NCBI GenBank assembly: GCA_030841765.1 | Contig: JAUUSS010000112.1 | Coordinates: forward strand, 1-6,772 | Reading direction: 5' to 3' | Length of the DNA stretch: 6,772 nt | Source of the DNA: Collinsella aerofaciens | GTDB taxonomy: Bacteria > Actinomycetota > Coriobacteriia > Coriobacteriales > Coriobacteriaceae | Part shown: piece by piece, positions 1 to 6,515 of the stretch | Layout of the letters: every line of letters begins with the position of its first letter | Numbering within the stretch: the stretch's first letter is position 1 | Notes under the pieces: generated by a model | What the model was told of the DNA's origin: nothing | The model's input: the letters and a program-made list of their open reading frames with translations, nothing else | Databases searched by the model: none | Translations under genes and position numbers: made by a program

Positions 1-88
1 CTGCGGGAACGGCCTGTCCGCCTAATGTGTTCGGCTGAGATCGGAAATCAACCCGAATTTGTAAATGCGCAGGTAGATCCGTGTGTCC

Positions 89-213
89 GGCCCCGAATCG
101 GTGTTGCCTCCCGGCGCGTCCTCGGGCATGAGCGATATTTTGCTGCGCACTTCGTGCTGCAAAATATCGCTCCCCCTGCGGAATGCGCCGGGAGGCAACA
201 CCGATTCGGGGCC
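89..213 (+). repeat. Nested palindromic element A (125 nt)
   Basis: The outer arms 89-117 and 185-213 are perfect 29-nt reverse complements. Inside, 130-143 and 159-172 are perfect 14-nt reverse complements. The centre 144-158 reads TGCGCACTTCGTGCT and folds as GCAC/GTGC around TTC. The two internal loops are GTCCTCGGGCAT (118-129) and CCCCTGCGGAAT (173-184). Read on the plus strand, these modules line up one for one with element B read on the minus strand: the same lengths within 1 nt and nearly the same loops and tip, but different stem sequences. The inner stem here is AT-rich near the tip and has no following T-run, so A does not look like an ordinary terminator. It could be a structured RNA (possibly the 3' end of a plus-strand transcript from the left), a DNA-level element, or a small non-coding mobile repeat. 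I do not recognise a named family. Confidence 0.85.
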
Positions 214-274
214 TGCAAATACATACTTCAGGCACAGTTCTCAAACATGTTCTGGGGGCTGATGTAAATTTGGT

Positions 275-293
275 GGCTCGGCAAAGCCGAGCC
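275..293. repeat. Short perfect hairpin, 8-bp stem with AAA loop
   Basis: GGCTCGGC (275-282) and GCCGAGCC (286-293) are perfect reverse complements around AAA. No clear T-run follows on either strand (CTTATAT on plus, ACCAAATTT on minus), so a terminator role is only possible. It is the first of two hairpins of similar design separated by 10 nt. Confidence 0.7.
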
Positions 294-303
294 CTTATAT
301 GGG

Positions 304-329
304 GAGGCCGGAGCTAAAGCTCCGGCCTC
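304..329. repeat. Short perfect hairpin, 11-12-bp stem
   Basis: GAGGCCGGAGCT (304-315) and AGCTCCGGCCTC (318-329) are perfect reverse complements; the physical loop is probably TAAA. The plus strand continues ACTAACTTTCC, which is a poor T-tract. With the hairpin at 275-293 it makes a tandem pair with A-rich loops between the two large palindromes. Possible roles are weak bidirectional termination or protection of RNA 3' ends, and neither is proven. Confidence 0.7.
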
Positions 330-398
330 ACTAACTTTCCTATTAGATTAAGTGAGCGATCGAGGAATCGCACTCCCCTCCTCTGCCGAGTTACCGCA

Positions 399-525
399 GG
401 GCCTGCCCTGAAGTTACTTTTCAGAACACTCCGCAGGACGCAAGAAACCCCCGCCGCACGAAGTGCGCAGCGGGGGTTTCTTGCATGTCCGAGGACGTTC
501 TGAAAAGTAACTTCAGGGCGGGCCC
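399..525 (-). repeat. Nested palindromic element B (127 nt), downstream of oppF
   Basis: The outer arms 399-427 and 497-525 pair over 29 positions with a single G-T wobble (404 with 520). The inner arms 440-454 and 470-484 are perfect 15-nt reverse complements. Read on the minus strand, the loops are GTCCTCGGACAT (496-485) and GTCCTGCGGAGT (439-428), and the tip is TGCGCACTTCGTGCG (469-455). These match element A at 11 of 12, 9 of 12 and 14 of 15 positions, and the module order and lengths are the same (29-12-15-15-15-12-29 here against 29-12-14-15-14-12-29 in A). The element starts 16 nt after the oppF stop, so the operon transcript would carry it as its 3' untranslated region. Its role beyond the likely terminator in the inner stem is unknown. 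Confidence 0.85.
440..484 (-). terminator. Probable terminator of the opp operon (inner stem of element B)
   Basis: Read on the minus strand, a 15-bp perfect stem with a five-pair G-C block is capped by the conserved tip and ends GGGGGTTTCTTGC. The strong GC stem followed by TTTCTT resembles an intrinsic terminator, although the T-run is short and broken and lies within the stem. Because the stem is perfect, the plus strand reads the same, so it could work in both directions and serve a convergent gene too. It lies 57 nt past the oppF stop, with no gene between. Confidence 0.6.
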
Positions 526-541
526 GGACGATAACAACCGG

Positions 542-1570
542 CTACAAGTCGATGTGCGATTCCTTGATCGGGAACGGCTCCGCGAAGTGGCAGGCGCAGC
601 AGTGGCCCGGTGCGACTTCCTTAAACTCGGGAAGCTTCTCAGAGCAGATGCCCTGCGCGATCGGGCAGCGCGTGTGGAAACGGCAGCCGGTCGGCGGATC
701 CAGCGGCGACGGCGGGTCGCCAGCGAGGATGATGCGCTTGCGGGTCTTCTGGATATCAGGATCGGGAACCGGCACGGCAGACAGCAGCGACTGCGTGTAC
801 GGATGGTGAGGCTCGCTGTAGAGCGTCTTCCAGTCCGAAACCTCGACCATCTTACCCAGATACATAACGGCAACGCGATCGGAGATGTGCTGCACGACGG
901 ACAAGTCGTGGGCGATAAACAGATATGCGGTACCGAACTTGTCCTGGAGCTCCTTCAGTAGGTTCAGAACCTGGGCCTGAATGGACACATCCAGAGCGGA
1001 AACCGGCTCGTCGCAGATAATCAGCTTGGGCTTCAGCGCAAAAGCGCGGGCAATGCCGACACGCTGACGCTGACCGCCGGAGAACTCATGCGGATAGCGG
1101 TTGATGTGCTCGGGGTTCAGTCCAACGACGTCGAGAAGCTCGCGGACGCGCTCAATGCGCTCCTCCTTGGTACCCACGCCATGAATGGTCATGGGCTCGG
1201 AGACGATCTCGCCGATGGTCATGCGGGGATTCAGCGAAGCATAGGGATCCTGGAAGATAAACTGCATCTCGCGACGCATGTCCTTGATCTCATGCTTGCT
1301 CATCTCGGCAACATCTTTACCCTGGAAGAACACCTTACCGGCGGTCGGCTTGGTCAGGCGCATGATGGTACGGCCCGTGGTGGACTTACCGCAACCAGAC
1401 TCGCCGACTAGGCCAAAGGTCTCGCCAGGATAAATCTCAAAAGAGATGTCGTTTACAGCAGAGACGACGCGCTTGGAAAAACGCTTGGCGAACATGCCGG
1501 ACTCAGCGGGGAACTCCTTAGAGAGGTGCTCGACCTTCAGCAGCGGAGTACGCTCGTTGGTATCTGCCAT
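542..1570 (-). CDS. oppF: Oligopeptide ABC transporter ATP-binding protein OppF
   Basis: This 342-residue cytoplasmic ATPase pairs with OppD to power peptide import through OppB/OppC. All nucleotide-binding motifs are intact: Walker A GESGCGKS (56-63), Q-loop Q107 in FQDPYASLNP, signature SGGQRQR (164-170), Walker B LIICDEPV (183-190, with D187 and E188), D-loop SALD (191-194) and switch H221. The C-terminal oligopeptide-transporter domain follows (about 245-330), with HHPYT and cysteines C296, C302 and C309 plus C324, C325 and C327; this cysteine pattern has been linked to an iron-sulfur cluster in DppD-type homologues. The ATG overlaps the oppD stop by one base (TAATG), and GGGAGG (1585-1580) sits 9 nt upstream, so translation is probably coupled to oppD. 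It is the last gene of the operon and element B follows. The F rather than D assignment rests on the order and on the SGGQRQR and Walker A GCGKS forms. Confidence 0.95.
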   Translation of the reverse strand: MADTNERTPLLKVEHLSKEFPAESGMFAKRFSKRVVSAVNDISFEIYPGETFGLVGESGCGKSTTGRTIMRLTKPTAGKVFFQGKDVAEMSKHEIKDMRREMQFIFQDPYASLNPRMTIGEIVSEPMTIHGVGTKEERIERVRELLDVVGLNPEHINRYPHEFSGGQRQRVGIARAFALKPKLIICDEPVSALDVSIQAQVLNLLKELQDKFGTAYLFIAHDLSVVQHISDRVAVMYLGKMVEVSDWKTLYSEPHHPYTQSLLSAVPVPDPDIQKTRKRIILAGDPPSPLDPPTGCRFHTRCPIAQGICSEKLPEFKEVAPGHCCACHFAEPFPIKESHIDL

Positions 1571-2661
1571 TACGCCTCGCCTCCCTTCTTGGAATCCATG
1601 CGCGTACGGGACGTCTCAGGAGCGTTCTTGAGGAACTCGGGGTCACCGGAATAGTGGCACGCAGAATAGTGACCGGACTCGGTGACAACACGCTCGGGGC
1701 GCTGCTTGCGGCACTTATCGGTTGCATAAGGGCAACGAGGCGAGAACACGCAGCCCTCGGGCAGGTTCATTAGCGAAGGCGGATTGCCGTGAATCGGCGT
1801 AAGCGGCTTCTTCTCATCGATGGCCTGCTCCGGGATGGAGCGGATAAGGCCCCAGGTGTAGGGGTGGCGGCTCTCGTAGAAGATTTCCTCGGCAGTACCG
1901 AACTCGACGGGACGGCCGGCGTACATAACCATGATCTTGTCGGCCATATCAGCGACAACACCCAGGTCATGGGTAATCATGATGATGGCGTTGCCGTTCT
2001 TCTCCTGCATTTCCTGCATAAGCTCAATAATCTGAGCCTGGATGGTAACGTCCAGGGCAGTCGTGGGCTCATCGGCAATCAGAATATCGGGATCGCAGGC
2101 AAGAGCCATGGCAATCATGACGCGCTGACGCATACCGCCAGAGAACTGGTGCGGATACTCATTGACGCGCTTCTCGGGTTCAGGAATGCCAACGAGGTCC
2201 AAAAGCTCGGTGGCGCGCTTGAGCGCCTCCTGCTTGGAGTAACCGCGATGCAGACGAAGGCCCTCGCCCACCTGCTTGCCGATCTTATAGACCGGGTTCA
2301 AGGAGGTCATAGGATCCTGGAAGATCATCGCGATATCGTTACCGCGAATGTGCTGCATCTCTTCCTCGGTCATCTCAAGGATAGAACGACCGCGATAGCG
2401 AACGTCGCCGCCCTCAATCTTTCCCGGAGGCATCGAGATAAGACCCATGATGGTCATGGCGGTCACGGACTTGCCAGAGCCGGACTCGCCGACGACGCCC
2501 AGGGTCTCGCCGCGATCGAGCGTGTAGGAGACACCGTCGACAGCGCGAACAATGCCATCCTCGGTGTGGAAATACATCTTAAGGTCATCGACCTCGAGCA
2601 GATGCTGGCCCTCGGGAACCGGCTGGTCCTTCAGGTCCACATAGTTCTTGTTCTTCTTCAT
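1570..2661 (-). CDS. oppD: Oligopeptide ABC transporter ATP-binding protein OppD
   Basis: This 363-residue protein is the first of the two ATPases of the importer and works as a heterodimer with OppF on the cytoplasmic face of OppB/OppC. Motifs: Walker A GESGSGKS (58-65), Q-loop Q115 in FQDPMTSLNP, signature SGGMRQR (174-180), Walker B ILIADEPT (193-200, with D197 and E198), D-loop TALD (201-204) and switch H231. The C-terminal region carries RHPYTWGL and cysteines C304, C310, C317 and C335 in the C-x5-C-x6-C plus CH arrangement of the oligopeptide/dipeptide ATPase tail, reported to bind an iron-sulfur cluster in a homologue. A short basic and acidic tail follows residue 345. The ATG lies 2 nt after the oppC TAA; GAAGGA (2676-2671), inside the end of oppC, is the likely ribosome binding site 9 nt upstream, so translation is probably coupled. 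The length is normal for the family and no motif is damaged. Confidence 0.95.
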   Translation of the reverse strand: MKKNKNYVDLKDQPVPEGQHLLEVDDLKMYFHTEDGIVRAVDGVSYTLDRGETLGVVGESGSGKSVTAMTIMGLISMPPGKIEGGDVRYRGRSILEMTEEEMQHIRGNDIAMIFQDPMTSLNPVYKIGKQVGEGLRLHRGYSKQEALKRATELLDLVGIPEPEKRVNEYPHQFSGGMRQRVMIAMALACDPDILIADEPTTALDVTIQAQIIELMQEMQEKNGNAIIMITHDLGVVADMADKIMVMYAGRPVEFGTAEEIFYESRHPYTWGLIRSIPEQAIDEKKPLTPIHGNPPSLMNLPEGCVFSPRCPYATDKCRKQRPERVVTESGHYSACHYSGDPEFLKNAPETSRTRMDSKKGGEA

Positions 2662-2663
2662 CC

Positions 2664-3599
2664 TTATGCGTCCTTCATCTTGACGTCGAGGGCGTCGCGC
2701 AGACCGTCACCCAGCAGGGTGAAGGCGAGCACCGTCGAGAGAATTGCCAGACCGGGCATGATCATCATCCAGGGAGCGGTCAGAAGATACTGCTGACCGT
2801 CCTGAATCATGGAGCCCCACGAAGGCGTAGGCGGAATAACGCCCATGCCGAGGAAGGACAGAGCGGACTCGGTCAGAATGGCGCCACCAATGTTCATGGT
2901 CGCGTAGACCACGATGGAGGCGACGGAGTTCGGGAAGATGTGACGCACGACGATACGAGCATCGGATGCACCCATCGCGCGTGCAGCGTCAACATAGTCG
3001 TTTTCCTTGACCGTCAAGATTGCAGAGCGGAAGACGCGCGCAATCGAAGGCCAGCCGAGAATACCGATGGCGATAAAGACGTTCTGAAGACCACGGCCGA
3101 TAACGGCGATCATGGCGACAACGAACAGCACGTACGGGAACGCCAGGAAGATGTCCGCACAGCGCATGATGATCGTATCCCAGATGCCGCCGTAGAAACC
3201 CGCCAGAGCACCCATGACCAGACCGATCAGCGTGGAGATCGCGGTGGCCATAATGCCGACGGACAGCGAAACACGTGCACCGTAGATAACGCGGACGAGA
3301 ATGTCACGACCTAGGGCGTCGGTGCCAAACGGGTGCTCGGCACACGGAGCCAGCAGCGACGTCTGAGCCATGGTGGTCGAGTCGGAAGCCGTCGGCGAAC
3401 CGAGCCAGGGCTTAGCCCACAGATCTGCGGTCAGGGCAACCACAACGACGATGATGATCCAGCAGACACCGATAACGGCGAGCTTGTTCTTACGGAGACG
3501 CTTAAAAGCGTCGCCCCACAGCGTGCGGGACTTGGCGGGAGCAGATGCGGCCTTGGTGGCGGTAGCCTGCTCCTGAGACTGAGAATCAGTTTCCTGCAT
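2664..3599 (-). CDS. oppC: Oligopeptide ABC transporter permease OppC
   Basis: This 311-residue inner-membrane permease forms the peptide channel with OppB. A polar Ala/Thr/Gln-rich cytoplasmic N-terminus (1-37) precedes the OppC_N-type first membrane helix (about 39-61). The hallmark HPFGTDALGRDILVR (89-103) leads into the permease domain, with further hydrophobic segments near 108-137, 146-170, 172-190, 225-246 and 275-297. The EAA-type cytoplasmic loop that docks on the ATPases is at about 201-224 (DYVDAARAMG ... HIFPN). LSFLGMGV (248-255) and the ending LLGDGLRDALD are typical of the family. The ribosome binding site AGGGAGG (3614-3608) lies 8 nt before the ATG and shares its first base with the last base of the oppB stop codon, so oppB and oppC are tightly linked with only 14 nt between them. 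The gene looks intact. Confidence 0.95.
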   Translation of the reverse strand: MQETDSQSQEQATATKAASAPAKSRTLWGDAFKRLRKNKLAVIGVCWIIIVVVVALTADLWAKPWLGSPTASDSTTMAQTSLLAPCAEHPFGTDALGRDILVRVIYGARVSLSVGIMATAISTLIGLVMGALAGFYGGIWDTIIMRCADIFLAFPYVLFVVAMIAVIGRGLQNVFIAIGILGWPSIARVFRSAILTVKENDYVDAARAMGASDARIVVRHIFPNSVASIVVYATMNIGGAILTESALSFLGMGVIPPTPSWGSMIQDGQQYLLTAPWMMIMPGLAILSTVLAFTLLGDGLRDALDVKMKDA

Positions 3600-3613
3600 G
3601 AGACGTACCTCCC

Positions 3614-4651
3614 TTAGGCCTTATCCGACGGACCGCCAAGGCGGATGCGCGGGTCGAGGAATGCATAGCTAATGTCGACGAGCAGGTTGATCACCATGAC
3701 GACGACGACGATGAGCGTAACGCCGCCCATAACGATGGGCCAGTCACGCATGCTAATGGCGCGATAGACCTCATAGCCGATACCGGGCCAGTTAAAGACC
3801 GTCTCGGTCAGGATGGCGCCCGAAAGCATGCCGCCAAAGTCGACACCAATATAGGTAACGACGGGGATGAGTGCATTCTTAAGCGCATGCTTGATGATGA
3901 TCGCGCGATTGGAGAGACCCTTGGCCTTTGCCGTACGGATGTAATCCTGGTTCATGACGTCAAGCAGCTGCGAACGCATAATGCGGGCGGCATAAGCGGT
4001 CGAAACCGAAGCCAGCGTAATGGTCGGAAGCACATAGTGCATCCAATCCTGATACTGAGAGCTGGAACCGCCGGCACCCGAGATCGGCATGGAGAATGCA
4101 CCGCCCGTGGCGTCCTTGAGAATGACGCCAAAGAACAGCTGCAGCAACATACCGAGCCAGAAAGCCGGGACGGCAACGAGAATCGACGTGGTGAGCGTTA
4201 CCAAAATATCCCAGAAGGAATAACGCTTAACCGCCGAAATGATACCCGCACCGATACCCATGATTGCCTCGAGCACGATGGCGCACGCGGCAAGTTTGAC
4301 CGTATACGGATACTTCTGGGCAAAGATTTCCGTAACCGGCAGCTTGCGCTGATACGAATTGCCCAGATCGCCATGAAGCAGGCCGTTCATGTAATACAAG
4401 TAACGGTCCACGAGCGACGTTTGAACGGGGTCGCCGTTCTCGTCAAGGATCGCGTTGCCGTCCTCGTCCGACTGGACCAGGTGATAGCGGACGCGAAGCT
4501 GAAGCTCCACCTCGGGGGACAGAGCCTTGTCTCCACCGATCAGCTTGATCGGATCTCCCGGCACGATATTCTGGAGGGCGAACAGAATCAGCGTAACGCC
4601 CAAAAACACCGGGATGAACTGAAGCACACGTTTAACGATGTACTTACCCAT
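3614..4651 (-). CDS. oppB: Oligopeptide ABC transporter permease OppB
   Basis: This 345-residue inner-membrane permease is the partner of OppC. The start MGKYIVKRVLQFIPVFLGVT is typical of OppB, with the first membrane helix at about 9-29 followed by NIVPGDP. Other hydrophobic segments lie near 115-138, 147-175, 205-222, 262-283 and 306-330. The EAA-type loop is at about 237-260 (YIRTAKAKGLSNRA ... HALKNA), and TETVFNWPGIG (282-292) is a conserved family stretch. The ending FLDPRIRLG is also typical. An acidic, Gly/Asn-rich stretch (about 61-78, DEDGN ... DENGD) lies in the large outer loop after helix 1, before the LLHGDLGNSY motif; it makes the protein somewhat longer than the roughly 310 residues of many OppB proteins. 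AGGGGAG (4662-4656) lies 4 nt before the ATG. The 156-nt gap to oppA holds a hairpin. Confidence 0.95.
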   Translation of the reverse strand: MGKYIVKRVLQFIPVFLGVTLILFALQNIVPGDPIKLIGGDKALSPEVELQLRVRYHLVQSDEDGNAILDENGDPVQTSLVDRYLYYMNGLLHGDLGNSYQRKLPVTEIFAQKYPYTVKLAACAIVLEAIMGIGAGIISAVKRYSFWDILVTLTTSILVAVPAFWLGMLLQLFFGVILKDATGGAFSMPISGAGGSSSQYQDWMHYVLPTITLASVSTAYAARIMRSQLLDVMNQDYIRTAKAKGLSNRAIIIKHALKNALIPVVTYIGVDFGGMLSGAILTETVFNWPGIGYEVYRAISMRDWPIVMGGVTLIVVVVMVINLLVDISYAFLDPRIRLGGPSDKA

Positions 4652-4681
4652 ACCACTCCCCTATCTAGGGATTAACCTAAA

Positions 4682-4711
4682 TGGGATGCCGATCGCCAGA
4701 CCGGCATCCCA
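4682..4711 (-). terminator. Intercistronic hairpin between oppA and oppB (attenuator or RNA stabiliser)
   Basis: TGGGATGCCG (4682-4691) and CGGCATCCCA (4702-4711) are perfect 10-nt reverse complements. The stem can extend past an A-C mismatch by two more pairs to a GCCA loop. Read on the minus strand it is followed by TTTAGGTTAAT, a weak broken T-run. A strong stem with a weak tail between the binding-protein gene and the permease genes suggests partial termination or protection of the oppA 3' end, which would give more OppA than membrane parts. The rest of the 4652-4807 gap has only a weak imperfect hairpin (4764-4791) and no gene. Confidence 0.65.
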
Positions 4712-4807
4712 AAATTACCATCAGCCAGTTTACCCCAGGTTAGGGAGAACTGTATGTTTCCCATGAGGTCTACGTAAATACTTGACCCTCACGGAAGCTG
4801 CAAACTC

Positions 4808-6484
4808 TTAGGCGAGCTCAGCGGTACCCAGCTCGGCATGCTTCTGCGGATCGACATAGAGGTGCTTGATGCGATCGGAGCCGACGATGGTGTGCGTGTA
4901 GAACATAATCGGGATGACCGGGCAGTCGGCAGCGACCATTGCGTCGGCCTCCTGCATCTTAGCGACGCGCTCCTCGTCGTCAACAATAGTACGAGCCTCG
5001 TCGACCTTGGCGTCGAACTCGGGGTTGTTGTAACCGGAGCGGTTATCGCCACCGAGGGAGTCGGAGTGGAACAGCGGATACAGGAAGTTGTCCATGATCG
5101 GGTAGTCGGCAATCCAACCCAGACGACCGAACTGATAGTTAAAGTTCTGATACTGCTCGAGCAGGGCAGACCACTCAGGGGTATCGGAGACAGCGGTAAC
5201 GCCAACCTTGGCGAGGTCGCCGATGATGGACTCCATGATCTCCTTGTGACCGCCGTCCTGGTTGTAGGAAAGGGTCACGCTAATGCCACGATCCCCGTTA
5301 GCGCCAGCGGGAGCAACCTTGTCGAGGTACTCGTTAGCCTTGTCGACATCGTAGGCGCAGAACTCCCATGCGCCCTCCTTGTAGCCATCGATGCCCGGAG
5401 GAACAATGCCGTCGGCAGGGGTACGGGTACCCTTATAGATGGTCTTGCAGATGGCCTCACGGTTGATGGCCAGGGAGATGCCCCTGCGCAGGTCGGCGTT
5501 GTTGAACGGCTCGGCCGTGGTGTTGCAGGTCAGATAGTACGTGGAAGGCTCGGCGCCGAGCAGCATGCGCTCGCCGTCACCCATGGTGTAGCCGTCCTTG
5601 GACACGCCGCGATCCTTCTTGGCGGCATCGATCTGAGCGACGGGAACGTCGCAGACATCGAGGTTACCGGCCTGGAACTCCTTGTAAGCAGTCTCCATGT
5701 CCTTGATGACCTGGAAGTGGATGCCATCGATCTTGGCCTTGTCGCCATAGTAATCGTCGAACTTCTTGAGGTTGATCTCCTGACCATCCTCCCACTTGCC
5801 GTCCATCATGAACGGGCCGTTACCGACCGGTGCAAGATAGAAGCTCTTGACATCGGACTCGGCGCACTCGGGAACCGGGGCCAGAGCCGGGTGAGAGGCG
5901 ACGAAGGGGAAGTCGGCGTAAGCGGAAGACAGCTTGACGACGAGGGTCTCATCGTCGGGGCAAGTAACACCGCTGAGCTCGGTAGCGTTACCGGCAAGCA
6001 GGTCGTCATAGCCCTCGACCATAGAAAGGTGATAGGAGACCTCGGAAGGGCCGTACTCGGTAGCGATGGCCGACTTGGTGTTGACCAGACGCTCCCAACC
6101 GAGCTTGAAGGACTTGGAGGTAACGTCGTCACCGTTGTGGAACTTGGCCTTCTTGATCTTGAAGGTGAACTCGGTGGCGTCGTCGTTGGCCTCAAAGGAC
6201 TCGCAAGCCAGCGGAACGATCTCGCCCTTCTCGGCGTCATAAGAGGTCAGAGCATCAAAGAGCTGGTACTCGACCTGAGTGCCCTGGTCCTCCTGGACGT
6301 TATAGGGGTCGATGCAGACCGGGTTGTTGATGTAGAAGTTCAGCGTCGAACCGGACTCAGAACCGGAAGCGTCGCCGCCCTTCTTGCCGCATGCGGCAAG
6401 AAAAGCCATGGAGCTCGCAGCAAGGGTACCGCCGACAAAGGCGCGACGACCCATAACGGGCTGGTGGAACATAGAATCAGCCAT
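4808..6484 (-). CDS. oppA: Oligopeptide-binding lipoprotein OppA (SBP family 5)
   Basis: This 558-residue extracellular solute-binding protein captures peptides at the cell surface and delivers them to OppB/OppC. The signal peptide has a twin-arginine-type motif GRRAFVGG (12-19, R13-R14), a hydrophobic stretch and the lipobox LAAC with Cys32 as the predicted lipidated residue. A Gly/Ser linker (about 35-46) leads into the family-5 domain: KFHNGDDVTS (114-123) and GWERL (129-133), the GNGPF block (221-225), FNNADLRRGISLAINRE (327-343), GWIADYPIMDNFLYPLF (456-472) and PVIPIMF (522-528). The start at 6484 is chosen because AAGGAGG (6496-6490) lies 5 nt upstream and it places the signal peptide correctly. 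An in-frame ATG at 6631 would add 49 residues without family character and run through the probable promoter. The ligand (oligo- or dipeptide) cannot be read from the sequence; the neighbouring full oppBCDF set supports oligopeptides. Length is normal. Confidence 0.95.
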   Translation of the reverse strand: MADSMFHQPVMGRRAFVGGTLAASSMAFLAACGKKGGDASGSESGSTLNFYINNPVCIDPYNVQEDQGTQVEYQLFDALTSYDAEKGEIVPLACESFEANDDATEFTFKIKKAKFHNGDDVTSKSFKLGWERLVNTKSAIATEYGPSEVSYHLSMVEGYDDLLAGNATELSGVTCPDDETLVVKLSSAYADFPFVASHPALAPVPECAESDVKSFYLAPVGNGPFMMDGKWEDGQEINLKKFDDYYGDKAKIDGIHFQVIKDMETAYKEFQAGNLDVCDVPVAQIDAAKKDRGVSKDGYTMGDGERMLLGAEPSTYYLTCNTTAEPFNNADLRRGISLAINREAICKTIYKGTRTPADGIVPPGIDGYKEGAWEFCAYDVDKANEYLDKVAPAGANGDRGISVTLSYNQDGGHKEIMESIIGDLAKVGVTAVSDTPEWSALLEQYQNFNYQFGRLGWIADYPIMDNFLYPLFHSDSLGGDNRSGYNNPEFDAKVDEARTIVDDEERVAKMQEADAMVAADCPVIPIMFYTHTIVGSDRIKHLYVDPQKHAELGTAELA

Positions 6485-6489
6485 GCCAT

Positions 6490-6496
6490 CCTCCTT
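6490..6496 (-). promoter_or_regulatory. Ribosome binding site that fixes the oppA start
   Basis: AAGGAGG on the minus strand, 5 nt before the ATG at 6484. It is a near-perfect anti-16S match and rules in this start over the upstream in-frame ATG at 6631. Confidence 0.9.
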
Positions 6497-6515
6497 ATGA
6501 GATAGGACAAAGTAA

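Larger units (their letters stand above)
1..541. other. Gene-free interval rich in palindromes
   Basis: I see no convincing gene here. One frame stays open on the plus strand from position 1 to 267, but it runs straight through palindrome A, has no good ribosome binding site and resembles no family I know. Positions 1-88 could hold the last codons of a plus-strand gene entering from the left (one frame stops with TAA at 23-25, another with TGA at 34-36), but nothing identifies it. The interval holds palindrome A (89-213), two tandem hairpins (275-329), a small imperfect hairpin (351-374, inner arms GCGAT and ATCGC) and palindrome B (399-525). The orientation of A and B would fit a convergent gene to the left, which is inference. 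Confidence 0.6.

Noticed and set aside
1..22. CTGCGGGAAC at the left edge resembles the conserved CCTGCGGARTG loop, hinting at a third truncated element
   Set aside because: Only a few bases match, there is no conserved tip or inner stem in view, and the edge of the window prevents a test.
25..267. 80-codon open frame on the plus strand through palindrome A
   Set aside because: It crosses both arms of the palindrome, lacks a ribosome binding site and has no recognisable features; the open frame is explained by the GC-rich repeat.
89..525. CRISPR array, integron attC site or rRNA/tRNA gene
   Set aside because: There are no regularly spaced direct repeats, no attC R-boxes or integrase, and no cloverleaf or tRNA signature. 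The repeats are inverted and the two elements face opposite ways.
1789..2796. Long open frame on the plus strand opposite oppD (335 residues)
   Set aside because: It overlaps oppD and the end of oppC throughout and shows no recognisable motif, while OppD on the other strand has all its ATPase motifs.
4738..4785. Possible promoter between oppA and oppB (TTTACG and CATACA on the minus strand)
   Set aside because: Both hexamers match the consensus poorly, and the tight operon layout gives no need for it.
4838..6505. Very long open frame on the plus strand opposite oppA (555 residues)
   Set aside because: It is the antisense mirror of oppA caused by codon bias. The product is a low-complexity Val/Leu/Gly/Asp-rich string with no family motifs, and oppA on the minus strand is beyond doubt.
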